From Pictodentalium vernedei (lineage: Eukaryota > Mollusca > Scaphopoda > Dentaliida > Dentaliidae), in the NCBI GenBank assembly GCA_031216915.1, contig CM062294.1, forward strand, positions 159,171,455 through 159,235,454: a stretch of DNA of 64,000 bases, given 5' to 3'. Shown piece after piece: positions 45,721-57,963 of this stretch (positions are counted from its first letter, which is position 1; every line of letters starts with the position of its first letter). The notes below the pieces were generated by a model that did no database searches, was not told the origin of the DNA, and was given only the letters and a program-made list of their open reading frames with translations. The position numbers were made by a program, and so were the translations under genes.

Positions 45721-48700
45721 ATATAATTTCAATTATGAATTACTATAAACCGTGCAGTATGTTCACATGAATAGACAGTTAGGACTTTTAACATATATTT
45801 CTTGATGACGGGCCTTTGCCCCATCCTACAACAATGCTGGGCCGTCGGCCCATCATCGCCAGACTGTAATAGCAATCTGGCAGCAATGGGGCAACGACCC
45901 AGCACCGCTACAGGAGTGGTGATGCAAGACTCAGGCACAGCCTGATGGGCCGTTAAAATTACAATTGTAGACTTCTACATATCAACACAATATTTGCAGT
46001 CAATAAGAGAATGGCTGTGCCCGAACGGGGGTTGGTGGGGTGGGGTGGGGGGGGGAGTTAAAAAGTACAACATACATCTTAATCTGGATTTCATTTTTAG
46101 ACTTCTTGTGACTAAGCAGTGGGGGTGGGGGTATTTAAAAAAGTATAACACATATATTAATCTGTGTAGAGTAAGGCAGGATTCTGGCACAGCTAGAGGG
46201 GCACATACAATTTTAATTTAGAACTTCGTTGTGCCTGGGGGGGGGGGGGGGGGGGAGAGCACATATCTAAATCAGGGTAATTTGTAAGGCAGGATTCAGG
46301 CACAGCTAAATGGACAGTTAAAGTTTAAATGTTGAACCTCCACTTGTCAGTACAATATTTACAATCATTGAGGGAGTGATTGTTCCTGGAGAAATGTAAT
46401 GCCAGAAGTAAGTTGTAAGGCAGGATACTGGCACAGCTAAGTGGCCAGTTATAATTTTATAATTTCAACTTTAAACTTCTTGGGGGGGGGGGGGTATTTC
46501 AAAAAATACGACATATATCTACATCTGTGTAAATTGTAAGCCAAGAAATCTGACACAGCTAAATGGATAGTTAGCTGTACTGGCTATACCTCAGCTAGGT
46601 GGGCAGGTATAATTTCAACTTTAAACTTCTTGTGCCAGGGAAGGGGGGGGGGGGGGGTATTTCAAAAAGTACAACATATATCTTAATCTGTGTAAATTGT
46701 AATCCAAAAAATCTGACACAGCTAGATGGATAGTTAGATTTTCAATGTAAAACTTCCACATGTCATTACAATAAATACAATCATTGAGAGAATGATTGTG
46801 CCCAGAGGAAAGTGTTGCCAGAAGTACAGCAAGTATGCGTATCTGGTAGATTATAGGACATGACTCTAGCACAGCTAGGTGGGCACTTGGAATTTCGATT
46901 TTAGATTTACATATTAGTGCAGTATGTACAAATGAATAGGCAGTTAATACTTTTAACATATGTTTCTAGATGTCAGGCCACTGACCCTTCTCTGAGTTGT
47001 GGCATATGGAAATGGACAGCCAAGATCTATAGGCCAGTATTATGGTAGTATGTTTAGCATAGACTATGCTTGTCTGGCCATTGACTCTTCACTGCCAAGT
47101 AGCAACAGCAACCTGGCAGTAAAAGGGCATGTCCTGACATTATTATGGAATTATTTTCTTAGAATTATTAGGCAATGAATCTGAGATGAATTTCCTGAGC
47201 TTACAGGAGTTTTTAAGTTCGGGGAGATCCTGGGGAGTGGTAATTCTTACAACAGGGTCCTTCAAGCATAGACTGTGTGTGTCAGGGCAATAGCCCTCCA
47301 CTGCCAAGCAGCAATAGCCACTTGGCAGTAAAGGAGCAATACTCTGGCATTGTTGTGGCATCACAGTGGCAGAGTGCAGTTTAGTGGCCCAATATTTAGC
47401 ATAGATTGTGCATGTCATGCCATTGACCCTTCACCGCCAAGCAGCAATTGTACCAATGAGTAGGAAGTTGGGATTTTCAACATATGTTTCTAATTGTCGG
47501 GCCACCGCCCCAGCACTGCCAATTTGCAAAAACAAACTGGCAATAATGGGGCAATGGCCCAGCATTGTTATAGGGATGGTAGTGCCCAGTGGAGCACTGT
47601 CTCACATGTGCAAGATGTGCTCCACTAGGCTATAATTTCAAATATACATTTCTAACTGTCAGGGCATTGACTCATTATTGGAGAGATATTCACTCTTAGT
47701 GATGAACTTATCATATATATGAGTTCGAACATAGTAAAATTGCAAAAAGAAGTTATGGCACATGTAAATGGACAGCTGAAACCTGCAGGGCAGTATTATG
47801 GCACAATATTTAAGCACTGCCAGGTAACAATAGGCACTCTACAGTAAAAGAGCAGTGTCCTGGCATTATAATGGCATCATTACGGCAAGGAGTAACAGCA
47901 GCAGCTGGGCAGTATAATGGCACAATATTTAGCATAAACAATGCATGTCAGGCCATTGGCCCCTCGCTGCCATGCAGCAGTAGCCACCTGGCAGCGAAAG
48001 AGCAATGTCCTGGTATTATTATGGCATCATTATGGCACAGTGCAGTTTTGTAACTCTGTATTTAGCATAGACTGAGCATGTCAGGCCCTTGATCTTAGAA
48101 GGGGTAGTGGGGCAGTGGACTAACACTATTGAAGAAGTGGCGGTTGAAGGAATGGTGGTGCCTTGTGTATGAGCTTGATCATGGTGAGATTGCAAGAAGG
48201 ACTTATGGCACATACAAGTGGACACCTGATAACTACAGGGCAGTACTGTGGCACAATAGTGAAACTGCAAGAAGGAGTTATGGCACATGTAAGTGGACTA
48301 CAGGGCAACATTGTGGCACAATAGTGAAACTGCAAGAAGGAGTTATGGCGCAAGTAAATGGACAGCTAAAACCTGCAGGGCAGTACTATGTCACAATATC
48401 TAACATGGACTATGCATGACAGGCCATTCACCCCTCACTGCCAAGTAGCGATAGCGACACTGCTGTAAAAGAGCAGTGTCCTGGCATTATAATAACATCA
48501 TTATAACAAAGGGCAATAACAGCAGTAACAGCAACAGCAGAGCAGTGTAATGGCACAATATTTAGAGCAAACTATACATGTCAGGCAATAGGCCCTCCAC
48601 TGCCAAGTAACAATTGCCACTTGGCAGCAAAGGAGCAATGTCCTGGCATTATTATAGCATCATTATGCCAAAGTGCAGTACTATGACACTGCATTTAGTA

Positions 48701-49243
48701 TAGGCTGTGCATGTCAGGCAATAGGTATCCTTTGATGTAATGGCACAATATTTAGCGTAAACTATGCATGTCAGGCAATAGACCCTCCACTGCCAAGTAG
48801 CAATTGCCACTTGGCAGCGAAGGAGCAATGTCCTGGCATTATTATAGCATCATTATGCCAAAGTGAAGTACCATGACACTGCATTTAGTATAGGCTGTGC
48901 ATATCAGGCCTGTATCCTTTGGTGGGGCAGTGACCTGGCATTGCTATAAGAATTGTTATAGGAATGGTGATTGTAGAAATGGCAGAATGGTGGTGCCATA
49001 TGTATGGGTTTAAGCATAGTGAGATTACAAGAAAGAGTTGTGGCATATGTATATGGATACCTGGAGCCTACAGGGCAATATTATGGACTGCTGAGGCCTG
49101 CAAGGTAGTATTATGGCACAATATTTAGCACAGACTTTTAGACTATTAGCATAGAACATTTAGCATAGACTATGCAGGTCAGGTCATTGACCCTTCACTG
49201 CAAGTGGCAAAAGCCACTTTGCAGTAAAGGAGAAGTGTCCAGG
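45721..49243. repeat. Degenerate complex repeat field with hairpins and G-runs
   Basis: Built from diverged blocks in irregular order. One theme is 'aacatat.tttctagatgtcaggccactgaccc' (45790, 46950, 47475). A second is the hairpin CTGCCAAGT-AGCAATTGCC-ACTTGGCAG with flanking 'gcaaaggagcaatgtcctggcattattat' (best at 48600-48627 and 48790-48817, weaker at about 47090, 47302, 47515, 47968, 48438 and 49195). A third is 'aggca.gattc.ggcacagctagatggg.cagtt' (46170, 46280, 46420, 46550, 46860). G-runs of 10-20 lie at 46040, 46236, 46482 and 46645. No protein gene is seen. Confidence 0.75.
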
Positions 49244-50636
49244 AATTTTGCAAACATGGACTTCAAGATTATGCCTGTAATAACAGAATATTGTTGTACC
49301 AGAAATTAAAAGGGGTAAGATTAACAGATGAAAGATGTTATCGATACATGAACACTCATAGACACTCTTGTTACGTTGAGTCACTAATCATCAGCTTAAT
49401 CTGTCACTCATGAAATGCTCGAAAATGAAAATTTAGGCTGCGATCAATATCGTTAGAGGCACTGGTTATAACTCAAGCTTACGGACTCATTCCAAAGAAC
49501 AAAGTTATTTTTAAAAAACCCAAATATGCCCTATAAATCATTAAACTATCTGTAGTACATACCTAACATGGTGATATATTTGTCAACTTTATCATGCTTC
49601 ATCAATAAATCTCTCAGCATTTTCACCGATTGTACCATGTCCATGCTTCTCTTTTCTTAAAACATGAATTGAACGTCGAACAGTTGATCCTGTGCTGGAA
49701 TGAATTGTGGTGCGCACAGAACTCCTGCAATATATATATATTCTCTGGTATTCCTTGATCTTTTGAAATGTTACACATATTTTCCTGTGCATAATTCGTA
49801 TCTAATTGTCGGGCTTCGGGTTCCTATGATCGAATGTGCAATAATTAGGGCTTCATTGAATAAAACTCACAATCTATCACACCACTTATTGTTTGAAGAA
49901 ACAACTAGTGTTTGTTACTGATTAATTGCGCTAGCGGCACATACCATAATTCAGTTTGTTTTGTTTTAAAAAACGTTCTTAACAAACACAATTGTTAGGT
50001 TGGGTCATTAATTATGTTCATTTGTAAACAACCGGTATATCCACTTTGTCCCGGCCATTGTCATCAGTTTTCGTGTACTTAATCAATCTATTGTTAAATA
50101 AACAACTGGACTGGAATGAAAATTCAGTATCACTGTTAGTTGTTTAGATGAGAAAGTATACACGTTTTGCAAGAGAAATGGATTCGACGAATGAAACTTA
50201 GTATTCCAACTTAATAAATGCAGAACGCCTTCATTGATACAAGCGCATTTTGGGAATGCAACACCCGAAACTGCGTGAAAGAACTCAATTCGTCAAAATC
50301 ATGTTTCCATATTTTGTTACACAGGCATGGGAAATACTTGGTCGGATTTTATTTAATCGATTTGATATGCGCTTCTGGTAAGACAGTGAGAATCAACCCA
50401 CCATATTCATATGACTTGAGAACTGACAGTCGGGAAGTTTAATTCATTGTTTATTGTGTTTTGAAGTCACATTGAACACCCTTGGTAATATCGGACGATT
50501 TTCTGCTGAAACGAAGTTTTTCATGCAGGCAACCATTTTAACGTTTGTGTGTCTCCATTTTATCAACGCACGCATCTGGGCCTTCATATTCGCGGAACAA
50601 CGTATAACTGCATGCTTATTCGAGAATTTAATTACC
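49244..50636. repeat. 4.5-kb unit fragment, target of the palindromic element
   Basis: Begins caaacatggacttcaag, the continuation of 40209. A deletion at 49344 (gttatcg/atacatgaac) removes about 1 kb relative to unit B. It contains the exon-like block 49563-49724 (frameshifted form) and the unit start at 50148, and ends in aatttaattacc, where the 13.2-kb element is inserted. Confidence 0.85.
50631..50636. repeat. 6-bp target site duplication, left
   Basis: ATTACC directly before the element end AGTAGTATAG; repeated at 63857-63862. Uninterrupted units read aattaccaaatgaggcg, which matches the left flank plus the right flank after one ATTACC is removed, apart from two substitutions. Confidence 0.88.
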
Positions 50637-51590
50637 AGTAGTATAGAGGGGCTTTTCGTGCCTTATTACCCGGACTTTTGGGGGAGCAGCTAGTGTTAAA
50701 TTCCCATAGGAACCGGACTTTCGGGGGAGCAACTTTGGGGGAGCAAAAGTACGGCTCCTTGCAGCTAGATCCGATAAGTGGTGTACGTTCTGCATATATA
50801 GTATGCTGTGGTGTGTATAGTGATATACGTACACATGGGGCTATGGATATATATTATGGGTAAGTGGTGGAAAGATGATGGGGAAGTTGGGTTTTCTTGA
50901 AAGTTTTTCCTGCGAAACGGTTAACGTTGCTGTAGACGTCGTGACGTCACGATGCGCACGCGACGTCATAGAGATGTTGACCGCTGTTGTTGTCCACTAT
51001 ACAATCTGACATAATGTTGTTCGGGTCAGGGGGTGTCGGGCTTCTCGTTTGGGGAGAGGGGGTGATATGGTAGTAGTGGTATTGCGAGATAGTCATTGGT
51101 GGTTTAGATTGGCAGTACAGGATGAATGGTCTGTTGGGTTATCACCCCCTTAGTACTATTAACCTACCGAATCATTTATAGTATCTAATGGCTGGTATTG
51201 GTAGTATGGAATTCCAGACCAGGTAGTGCTATACTAGGTTGTTTAGAACAGTAGTAAAGGATTAACGGCCTGTTGGTCTATTATCCACTAGTTCTAACCT
51301 ATTAACTCGTTTCGGGACGGGGTTGGGTGGGGGTGGTATTGGTAGTACGAAATACGGACTACTAATGAAATGAGGTTAGCCTTTGTGGTGTTTTGGCAGT
51401 TAAGGTCAGATTTAGGGGGGGGGGGGGGGACTTTCCGAGACCGAAAAAGAGCCGATTTATGGACTATTGGGGGCGCTGATGTTGCACTTGTGTAGTTTGG
51501 CTCCTGAATCCCAGAAAGGCCTTCATGGCTCCTATTTCTATAAGCGTCATATACAATAGATAACAGAAAGCTTTTCAACATTCAATACAT
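50637..51590. repeat. Outer left arm (terminal inverted repeat, non-coding)
   Basis: Pairs with 62868-63856. It holds three direct blocks built on 'ccggactttcgggggagca' (about 50670-50750) just inside the end, a cluster of GACGTC sites at 50935-50970 including the palindrome TGACGTCA at 50942-50949, and a G-run at 51414-51429. No gene is seen. The GACGTC cluster is a candidate binding site for a bZIP-type factor or an element protein. Confidence 0.75.
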
Positions 51591-51596
51591 TTTATT
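51591..51596 (-). terminator. Polyadenylation signal, left polymerase gene
   Basis: AATAAA on the minus strand, 166 bp past the polymerase stop codon and matching the signal at 62862-62867 in the other arm. Confidence 0.6.
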
Positions 51597-51761
51597 CTAT
51601 ACAACATAATAATATTACAATATACATTCATTTGACAAAACACGATTTAATTGCAGTTTTCAAATATACACGACTAATGAATGACGCGTAACACAGAAAA
51701 ATGAATTTTTCACATCAAGATTGCAGTGACAAAACAGCTGATGGTCAGAGTACATTAATGT

Positions 51762-54700
51762 CTATATATCCAGTGGTTTGGTCGAGGTTCCATCTTCTTG
51801 AACTTTTCTTTTCGGGTTAAAATATGGCAGTCCATCTTTGATCTGACTATAAGTGTACATGTGATTATTGTTCACCACAAATCCACGGTTAACTCCTGTT
51901 CCACTCTGTTGCGTTTTCAACACATGCATATATTTGTTCTTCGTTAGGTCGTTTTGGTGTTTATTTATTCCTTTGGAACTGAACTTGCTACTGGGGCCGA
52001 AACAGTAGTAGGTTTTGCTACAGAGACCCACAATTCCACCTCCGCTCCATTCAACCTTGAAAAGGCCAGGTGTTCTTTTATCGAATGCTTTCCGGTCGCT
52101 GCAACATAACCCCTTCGGTGACCATATATCTCCTCTAATCTTGGTTTGAACAAAGTCTTCTCTGTGCGCATCGAATGATTCTGGCGGTAACCATTGATGA
52201 TACTCTCTATAAAACTGTTCTTTCTTTTCCGGTTTTATTACTTCTTCCAGAGATGATTTGGAGAATGAGATGTATCCAGAATCTGTATCCATGAGGCAGT
52301 ACTGAAAATCACGTCTATCCACGAAGGTTTCAATAAAATCATAGTAAAACTGCAACATCTTCATCTTTGCGTATTGGTACACGAAGAATCCGATATGAAG
52401 TGGTAAGTTCAGCTTGATGCGGTTCTTATTCATTTCCAACTCGTATACTGTTTCGCTCAAAGGGTTCATTTGTCGGAAGTGCACGTTGTTTATTAAGCGA
52501 GAAGCTTCGTCGTCATTACTGTAAATAATATTTCTGTGTTTTTCTTTGTTGGTTACTGTCTTTCCGTACCCGCTATTCCCAAGGAGTTTCATTGTGTCAG
52601 CAACTATTGCCTTATCTGGATTCCGATCACCGTCTCTTATAGCCTGTGATACCTCTTCTCCAAATTTCTTGAAGCACGCTTTTGGTTCGTATTGTATGAC
52701 TTGGTAAATTTGTGTCACCTCGAGGCCGTGATCAAGGTACCATTTCAGGAGTGGTGTTGCAAGCAATATCCTCTTCGCATGGTAACTCCCGATCAAACTT
52801 CTTCTCGGCTGGCGCATGACGTGGTTTTTCTCTGCAAACTTTCTCATGTGATCTCCAATGTCGTCTGTACTAATGGTGGTATTTTTAAAGATGGGTGTCA
52901 TTTCTTCAAAGTGATGTCTTAGGTGGTCTGGAACATGAATGTCACACTCAACTAATCCGAACAGATTGCCCGAAATCACATGTTGCGTTACTTCACTCTC
53001 GTCCATTGTCCATGTTAAAGTGTTGCCCCCCAAGTTTCTCTAGGTAACAGTTTACTGCAGGATCCTTTCTCATTTTCAACCACTGACATTCCCAAATTTC
53101 AACAAGTTTGTATCCTTGATCAGCAATGTATTTGGCGTTCTTGATAGTCTCTTTGTGAAGATCTTCCATTTGTTTTTCTCGAACACTGTTGAAAAGAATT
53201 GCTTCTCCATTTCTTTTGGTGTTCAGTCGACAATTGTGGCCATGCCAGAAGCAGCCGTGAAATTGGTACACCGTCTGCGCTTCTTTGCACCAGCCGTCTA
53301 CGGGCAGATGTCTCCTTCCAATCTTTTTCTTTTCTCCATTGAACTGATGCCGAATTTCAAGACTGTCTCTTCTGGAGATATAGTTTAACCACTGCTGCAC
53401 CATTCTGCCATATTAGTGAGAATACTCCGGTTTGAAGCCATGTTCTTTACGTCTTCTTATATACATCCCAGTTGGCATCTCTTGCATTAAACACCACAAG
53501 TAAAGAGCGTTGGCGTCATAACCAACTACACCCCCACACATTTTAGCTTCCTCTCCAAACTGATAAGATCTAATTTTTGTTAGTCCCTTTTCTTGATGAC
53601 GGTCAAAAATTATCGAAGGACCTCCCACGATGTTGTCTTTTAGCAGGTGATGTAAATCTTTGTTCTTCTCGTTGAAAATGGTAAAATGGGTTTCATTGTC
53701 GATCGTGTTGAACAAATACTTCAATGTCAGTCCGGGTACACTCATTCCATCTTTCATCATATCAATCCCGCGCTCTTTGTAGAAGGCAAACTGTTTCTCT
53801 AGTGCTTCTATGAATGGTTGGACATCTCGGTTATTATACCAGATGAGAAAATCGCGAAAGGTGTTCATCTTGTGGTCTTTCCATACTTTCTGACAATAGA
53901 TGTATTCTTCTTTAGATATATTTTCCCCTTTGAGCGAACTGTAGAATGTATCGTAGTCCGGTAAGTGGTCTTGTTCCAGTTTCTTCAAATCACCAATCCA
54001 CTCGTATGGCAGGTAACCTTTCGTCACTGAACATCCAAATGCTCTGAGAAATTTATCATACGAAAAAACAGGTGCCAGATAATTTACAATGTCGAGGAAT
54101 TTGAACTTTTCTGTTTTAAGGCACAAGAAATTGTTGTTTCTCTTCACAGTGAATCCAATATCCTGTTTCGTTTTCAAGAAAGTAAGTAGCTCGCACTTCA
54201 CAACATTGAAATCATACTTTCCAGAGTTGAATCCAACAACCGGCATTTCTTTCAGATAAGCAACAAAATGTTGATGTAGCTCCTCCAAGGGATGTGCCTT
54301 GGCACGTCCTTCTTCATTTAACAATGCGTCGCTCTCAATTGCTTCTGTCATCTTTGTATTGAGTTCATCAATGTAAGGTTGATATTGTGACTTTAACAGC
54401 GCATAGGCCTCGTTTGAAATCTCTTCCAAGTAATTCATCATACGGCTCACCAGTTTTTGTGCATTTCCTTCTGTAATAAAGCAGACCGGTTCTACAAATC
54501 CTGGTACATTGCTGCTAACACTTACACTCAATGGAACGTGTCGGGCTTTCCAGGTCAGTTTTTCACTTTTTGTGGGTAGATGAGTTGTATCGAAATAGCA
54601 TTCGAAGTCAAAGGTTGCTCGGTACGGGTAATATCTATTTTCACTTGGAACTGAGATGCCTTCATCTTCTAAGAGTTCAAAAACTATTTTCGGAACATTA

Positions 54701-56369
54701 TAAACACCGCCAGTATATTCATAAGATACTCCTTTTGTACATGTTCTTTCATGGCGATTGAGTCTGTAAACCTTTTTCCACAATTTGCCACACTTCCGAC
54801 AGGTAAATAACTTACAGTAATGATTGATGTCTCTGATGTAACTGAAATGTTCTTCGTGAATGTTGATATACATCGTCTCACTAAAACGGCAGAGTGATCG
54901 TCTGACTAGACTAGCATTTGTTTCTCCATCTTCATTGTGTTGCAACTGATAAACGTTGATGTTCAGTTTGAATAAGTTCTCTATTTCAGGTAACTGGTTG
55001 AGATTCACTCCTTTAAAAGTTTCCGTGTCTTCATTTGTATACTGTCGAAACAGGTGTTTAGTTTCTGTGTTCAAGTTGTGATAGTTGGCCCCTCTTGAAA
55101 GGGCTAAGCATCTGAATAAACACAGGTTATCGTCGTACTTGAAGTTGTTGTTTTGGTCTTTCACTAAAGCAATTATAGATGGATTTTCCACGATGTACGC
55201 AGGTAAATCTGTGGCACCTCCAATAGGATGATCTTTGATTTTATTGATGTAGAATGTTATGTTGGTCACTTTATAAACAGTCCATTTAGAATCTGGTCGT
55301 TGTTGTTTTGCCCACTCTAATGCATCTTCTTGGGAAACATCTCTCATAAACTTTTCAAAATCTTCTAGGTTCGAAACAAGACGTGGTGTATCCAGGAATC
55401 TGGCATTGTTCTGGGATGAATGATAGTATCGGAGGTCGTCAGTTTCATTGTTACGTAAGATGAATCCGTAGCTCAGGTTTATTTTGAACTTCCATTCTTG
55501 TTGTTGAAAAATTGTTTCTGTAAATTCACTGGCCATAGCTGTTATGTCGCCGGTCTTGATGCGAAAATTGTAAGTGTCTTGAAGTTTTCTGTTCGTGATA
55601 TGGTGGGTCCGTATAATGTCCCAGTTCACTTTGTAGAGAGCTTTCATATCATCACATTCTTCTTCGTATAGTAGATCAGGTGAAAACACTGCAGGATCAC
55701 ACTCCATGAATGATGTTCTGGATTTCTTCGTCTTTCCACTTGACTGCTGTCGGTCGTCATTCGATTTTCGTTTTTTGGCTGTTTTCTTGTCAGGTTAATG
55801 ATCTGCTTCCTTATGTACACTGGTTTGAGACAGTTCACTGAATTCTTGCCGACGCTTTTCACATTTTTTCAAGTGATGCTCGATATCTTCATTCCTGGAA
55901 TACTTCATGTAGCAGTTATGGCATCCATATATCTTCTTCTTCATATGCACAGTTCTGATATGTCGCTCCAAGTTGCTTCTGTCGTAAAATATTCTTTTAC
56001 ACTGTTCGCATTCTAATGAAGTTAATGTCTTTTCATCGTCTCTTTTATAAGACTTTTTCTGGAGATTTCTTGTTACACCTTGTATCTTCTTGTCTTCTTT
56101 TCCCTTGGTATGGTACTGGTGATCTGTTTTCAGATGCAGTCGATAGGGTATGAGATTGCTGAATTCTCGCTGGCAGTCTCCACATTTCCATTGACTTGTG
56201 CAATTCTCTAAGTGGTGCTCCAGTTTTCTTTCCGAGCGAATTTCTTGCAGCATCTCTGACATTCGTGTCTTCTTTCTTCCAGGTGTACAGTCCTTATATG
56301 TCTCTCCAAGTTGCTCCTTCTGCTGAACGATTTTTCACACTGGTGGCATACAAAGAAGGCTGGTGGCAT
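51762..56369 (-). pseudogene. Family-B DNA polymerase with zinc fingers and Vsr-like domain, left arm (broken)
   Basis: Same protein as 58090-62586, reading outward from ATG at 56367-56369. Four lesions: one A lost in an A-run near 56224-56228, a TAA at 55795-55797 (with a neighbouring substitution), a CAA-to-TAA at 53413-53415, and an extra G in the run at 53026-53031. The longest open piece (55707-53413, 764 codons) carries the OTU-like segment, exonuclease and motif A. 53403-52993 carries the Vsr-like domain with the better-conserved GCFWHGHNC, and 53033-51762 carries motifs B and C plus the native C-terminus ending in KPLDI. About 2-3% of residues differ from the right copy. Confidence 0.92.
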
Positions 56370-56495
56370 TTTGGTAGCGTTGTCGGTGTCTCTAGCCTAA
56401 AATAATTGAAAATTTCAAATTAGCAGAGCTGCTCACTGACGATGTGTTCACCTCGGCTGCTGGATGGCGAATGACCGATTGCGCAGTGCACGTCG

Positions 56496-56504
56496 CCTTT
56501 TATA
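56496..56504 (-). promoter_or_regulatory. TATA box, left polymerase gene
   Basis: TATAAAAGG on the minus strand, 127 bp before the ATG at 56369. An initiator-like TCATTC lies about 30 bp downstream. It mirrors 57955-57963, so the two genes have divergent, identical core promoters. Confidence 0.6.
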
Positions 56505-56914
56505 CCTTCTGGAAGCCACTCTCCCCACATCAGCAGCAACAAATGGTGCTGAACCGCCGACCACCCCTCCCCCCGACTTGTTCTATAGTTATATTTAAAA
56601 AACAACAGTCAGTCTGTACAATTGATGCATCATGTGAAATACCATTCCACGGCATTTTATCAGTCCACTGGGATGTCCTTGAATTTTACTTCAGGTTATA
56701 TAATCAGCTCATTCCGCTGAAACACACTAGGGTTCCAATCAAAGTGGAAGTGCCTGGAATTTAAACGGAATGCCCGTGGAAGGCTGATCTTGCTCACTGA
56801 ACTGGACCGAAAGATGCGTAATCTATAATTAACAGTAAAGACACAACTTATCATATTTTTTTTTTAAATTTAATAAAACTTACCGTGATTTTAGAATACA
56901 AAGTGGATCGATAG

Positions 56915-57127
56915 AAATTTTTATATGATTCTAAATATTTACGCAAAAACGAGCTGGCGACAGACTTATATAGGAATCTGTACATATACCCCAAAGGTGT
57001 GGTGTTGTGTTATGAAAATTTTACGCATGAAGATAATTCGGAAATGGAGAGGTATCGAAATTTGTACTTTAATGTAACAAATAATCGAACTTGTGTAGAT
57101 ATTGGTCGCAAACAGCTTGTGATATAA
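56915..57127 (+). pseudogene. Protein-like fragment in the centre, first
   Basis: A 70-codon frame without an ATG near its start, preceded by TAG. It includes YPKGVVLCYENFTHEDNSEM and RTCVDIGRKQLVI before TAA. The composition resembles real protein (balanced charges, few rare residues), but the family is not recognised. It may be an exon or gene remnant of the parent element or of a host gene. Confidence 0.3.
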
Positions 57128-57305
57128 TGAAAACGCACGAGGGGGCGCGCCGAAATTAAAAAAAATTATCATATCTCTTTTATACAGAAAAACGTTTGCT
57201 GTCGTTATCGCGCTTTTCCTTCAGACTTTTCGAAATAATAATTCGAGGGGCAGTGGCTGAGAGCAGCTGTAACGTCGCATGTAGGATAGAAAGTCTACAT
57301 ACTGA

Positions 57306-57548
57306 GCTTTTTACATTTTCTCTAAACAGATTGTCAATTTCTGTCTGGGTGGAAAAGTCAACTGCGTGGGTGTTTTGAGAGAAACGAAACATTTTTCAGG
57401 TGTTGCTGACGAATTGACTTCGTCTGTGCTGCAACATGTATATTGTTACGACCCAATTCAAGTTTCGGAAGCTTTAGAAAATATCCGTAAACTACAAAAT
57501 AATTTGTTGAGTTTCTATTCCTATTCCCGATTAGGAGATAGATGAATG
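57306..57548 (+). pseudogene. Protein-like fragment in the centre, second
   Basis: Open from 57306 to TGA near 57545. A pyrimidine-rich acceptor (TTTTCTCTAAACAG) ends at 57329, so an exon could start at 57330: FCLGGKVNCVGVL, then VADELTSSVLQHVYCYDP and EALENIRKLQNNLLSFYSYS. The family is not recognised. The opposite strand has a frame with DFSTQTEIDNLFRENV, equally protein-like, so strand assignment is open. Confidence 0.3.
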
Positions 57549-57954
57549 TAGTCATGCAGCCTGTAGAGATATGCGGCATGGGGAGGGACAGCTAAAATTA
57601 CACTTCTAGGAAAAATGCTATACACACAGATTAGAGATCTTTCGGTCCAGTTCAGTAAGCAAGATCAGCCTTCCACGGGCATTCCGTTTAAATTCCAGGC
57701 ACTTCCACTTTGATTGGAACCCTAGTGTGTTTCAGCGGAATGAGCTGATTATATAACCCTGAAGTAAAATTCAAGGACATCCCAGTGGACTGATAAAATG
57801 CTGTGGAATGGTATTTCACATGATGCATCAATTGTACAGACTGACTGTTGTTTTTTAAATATAACTATAGAACAAGTCGGGGGGGGGGGGAGGGGTGGTC
57901 GGCGGTTCAGCGCCATTTGTTGCTGCTGATGTGGGGAGAGTGGCTTCCAGAAGG

Positions 57955-57963
57955 TATAAAAGG
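57955..57963 (+). promoter_or_regulatory. TATA box and initiator, right polymerase gene
   Basis: TATAAAAGG, with an initiator-like TCATTC at 57985-57990, about 30 bp downstream and at the expected spacing. The ATG follows at 58090. Just before the ATG an acceptor-like TTATTTCAG (to about 58062) could mark a short leader intron, but no strong donor is seen. Confidence 0.6.

Larger units (their letters stand above)
56825..57627. other. Non-palindromic centre of the element
   Basis: The only single-copy part of the element. It contains two protein-like open stretches on the + strand (56915-57127 and 57306-57548) and a competing minus-strand frame at 57180-57392 that overlaps the second. I cannot tell which strand is coding. 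If the element arose by fold-back of one end, this is the loop, and its content would be what lay next to the polymerase gene in the parent element. Confidence 0.6.

Noticed and set aside
45383-45748. 121-codon frame rich in His and Thr
   Set aside because: It is a translation of the (CA)n microsatellite, and the opposite strand gives Cys-Val repeats; no real coding signal.
45721-49243. CRISPR-like array of repeats
   Set aside because: Repeat length and spacing are irregular, spacers are themselves repetitive, and the context is an animal genome.
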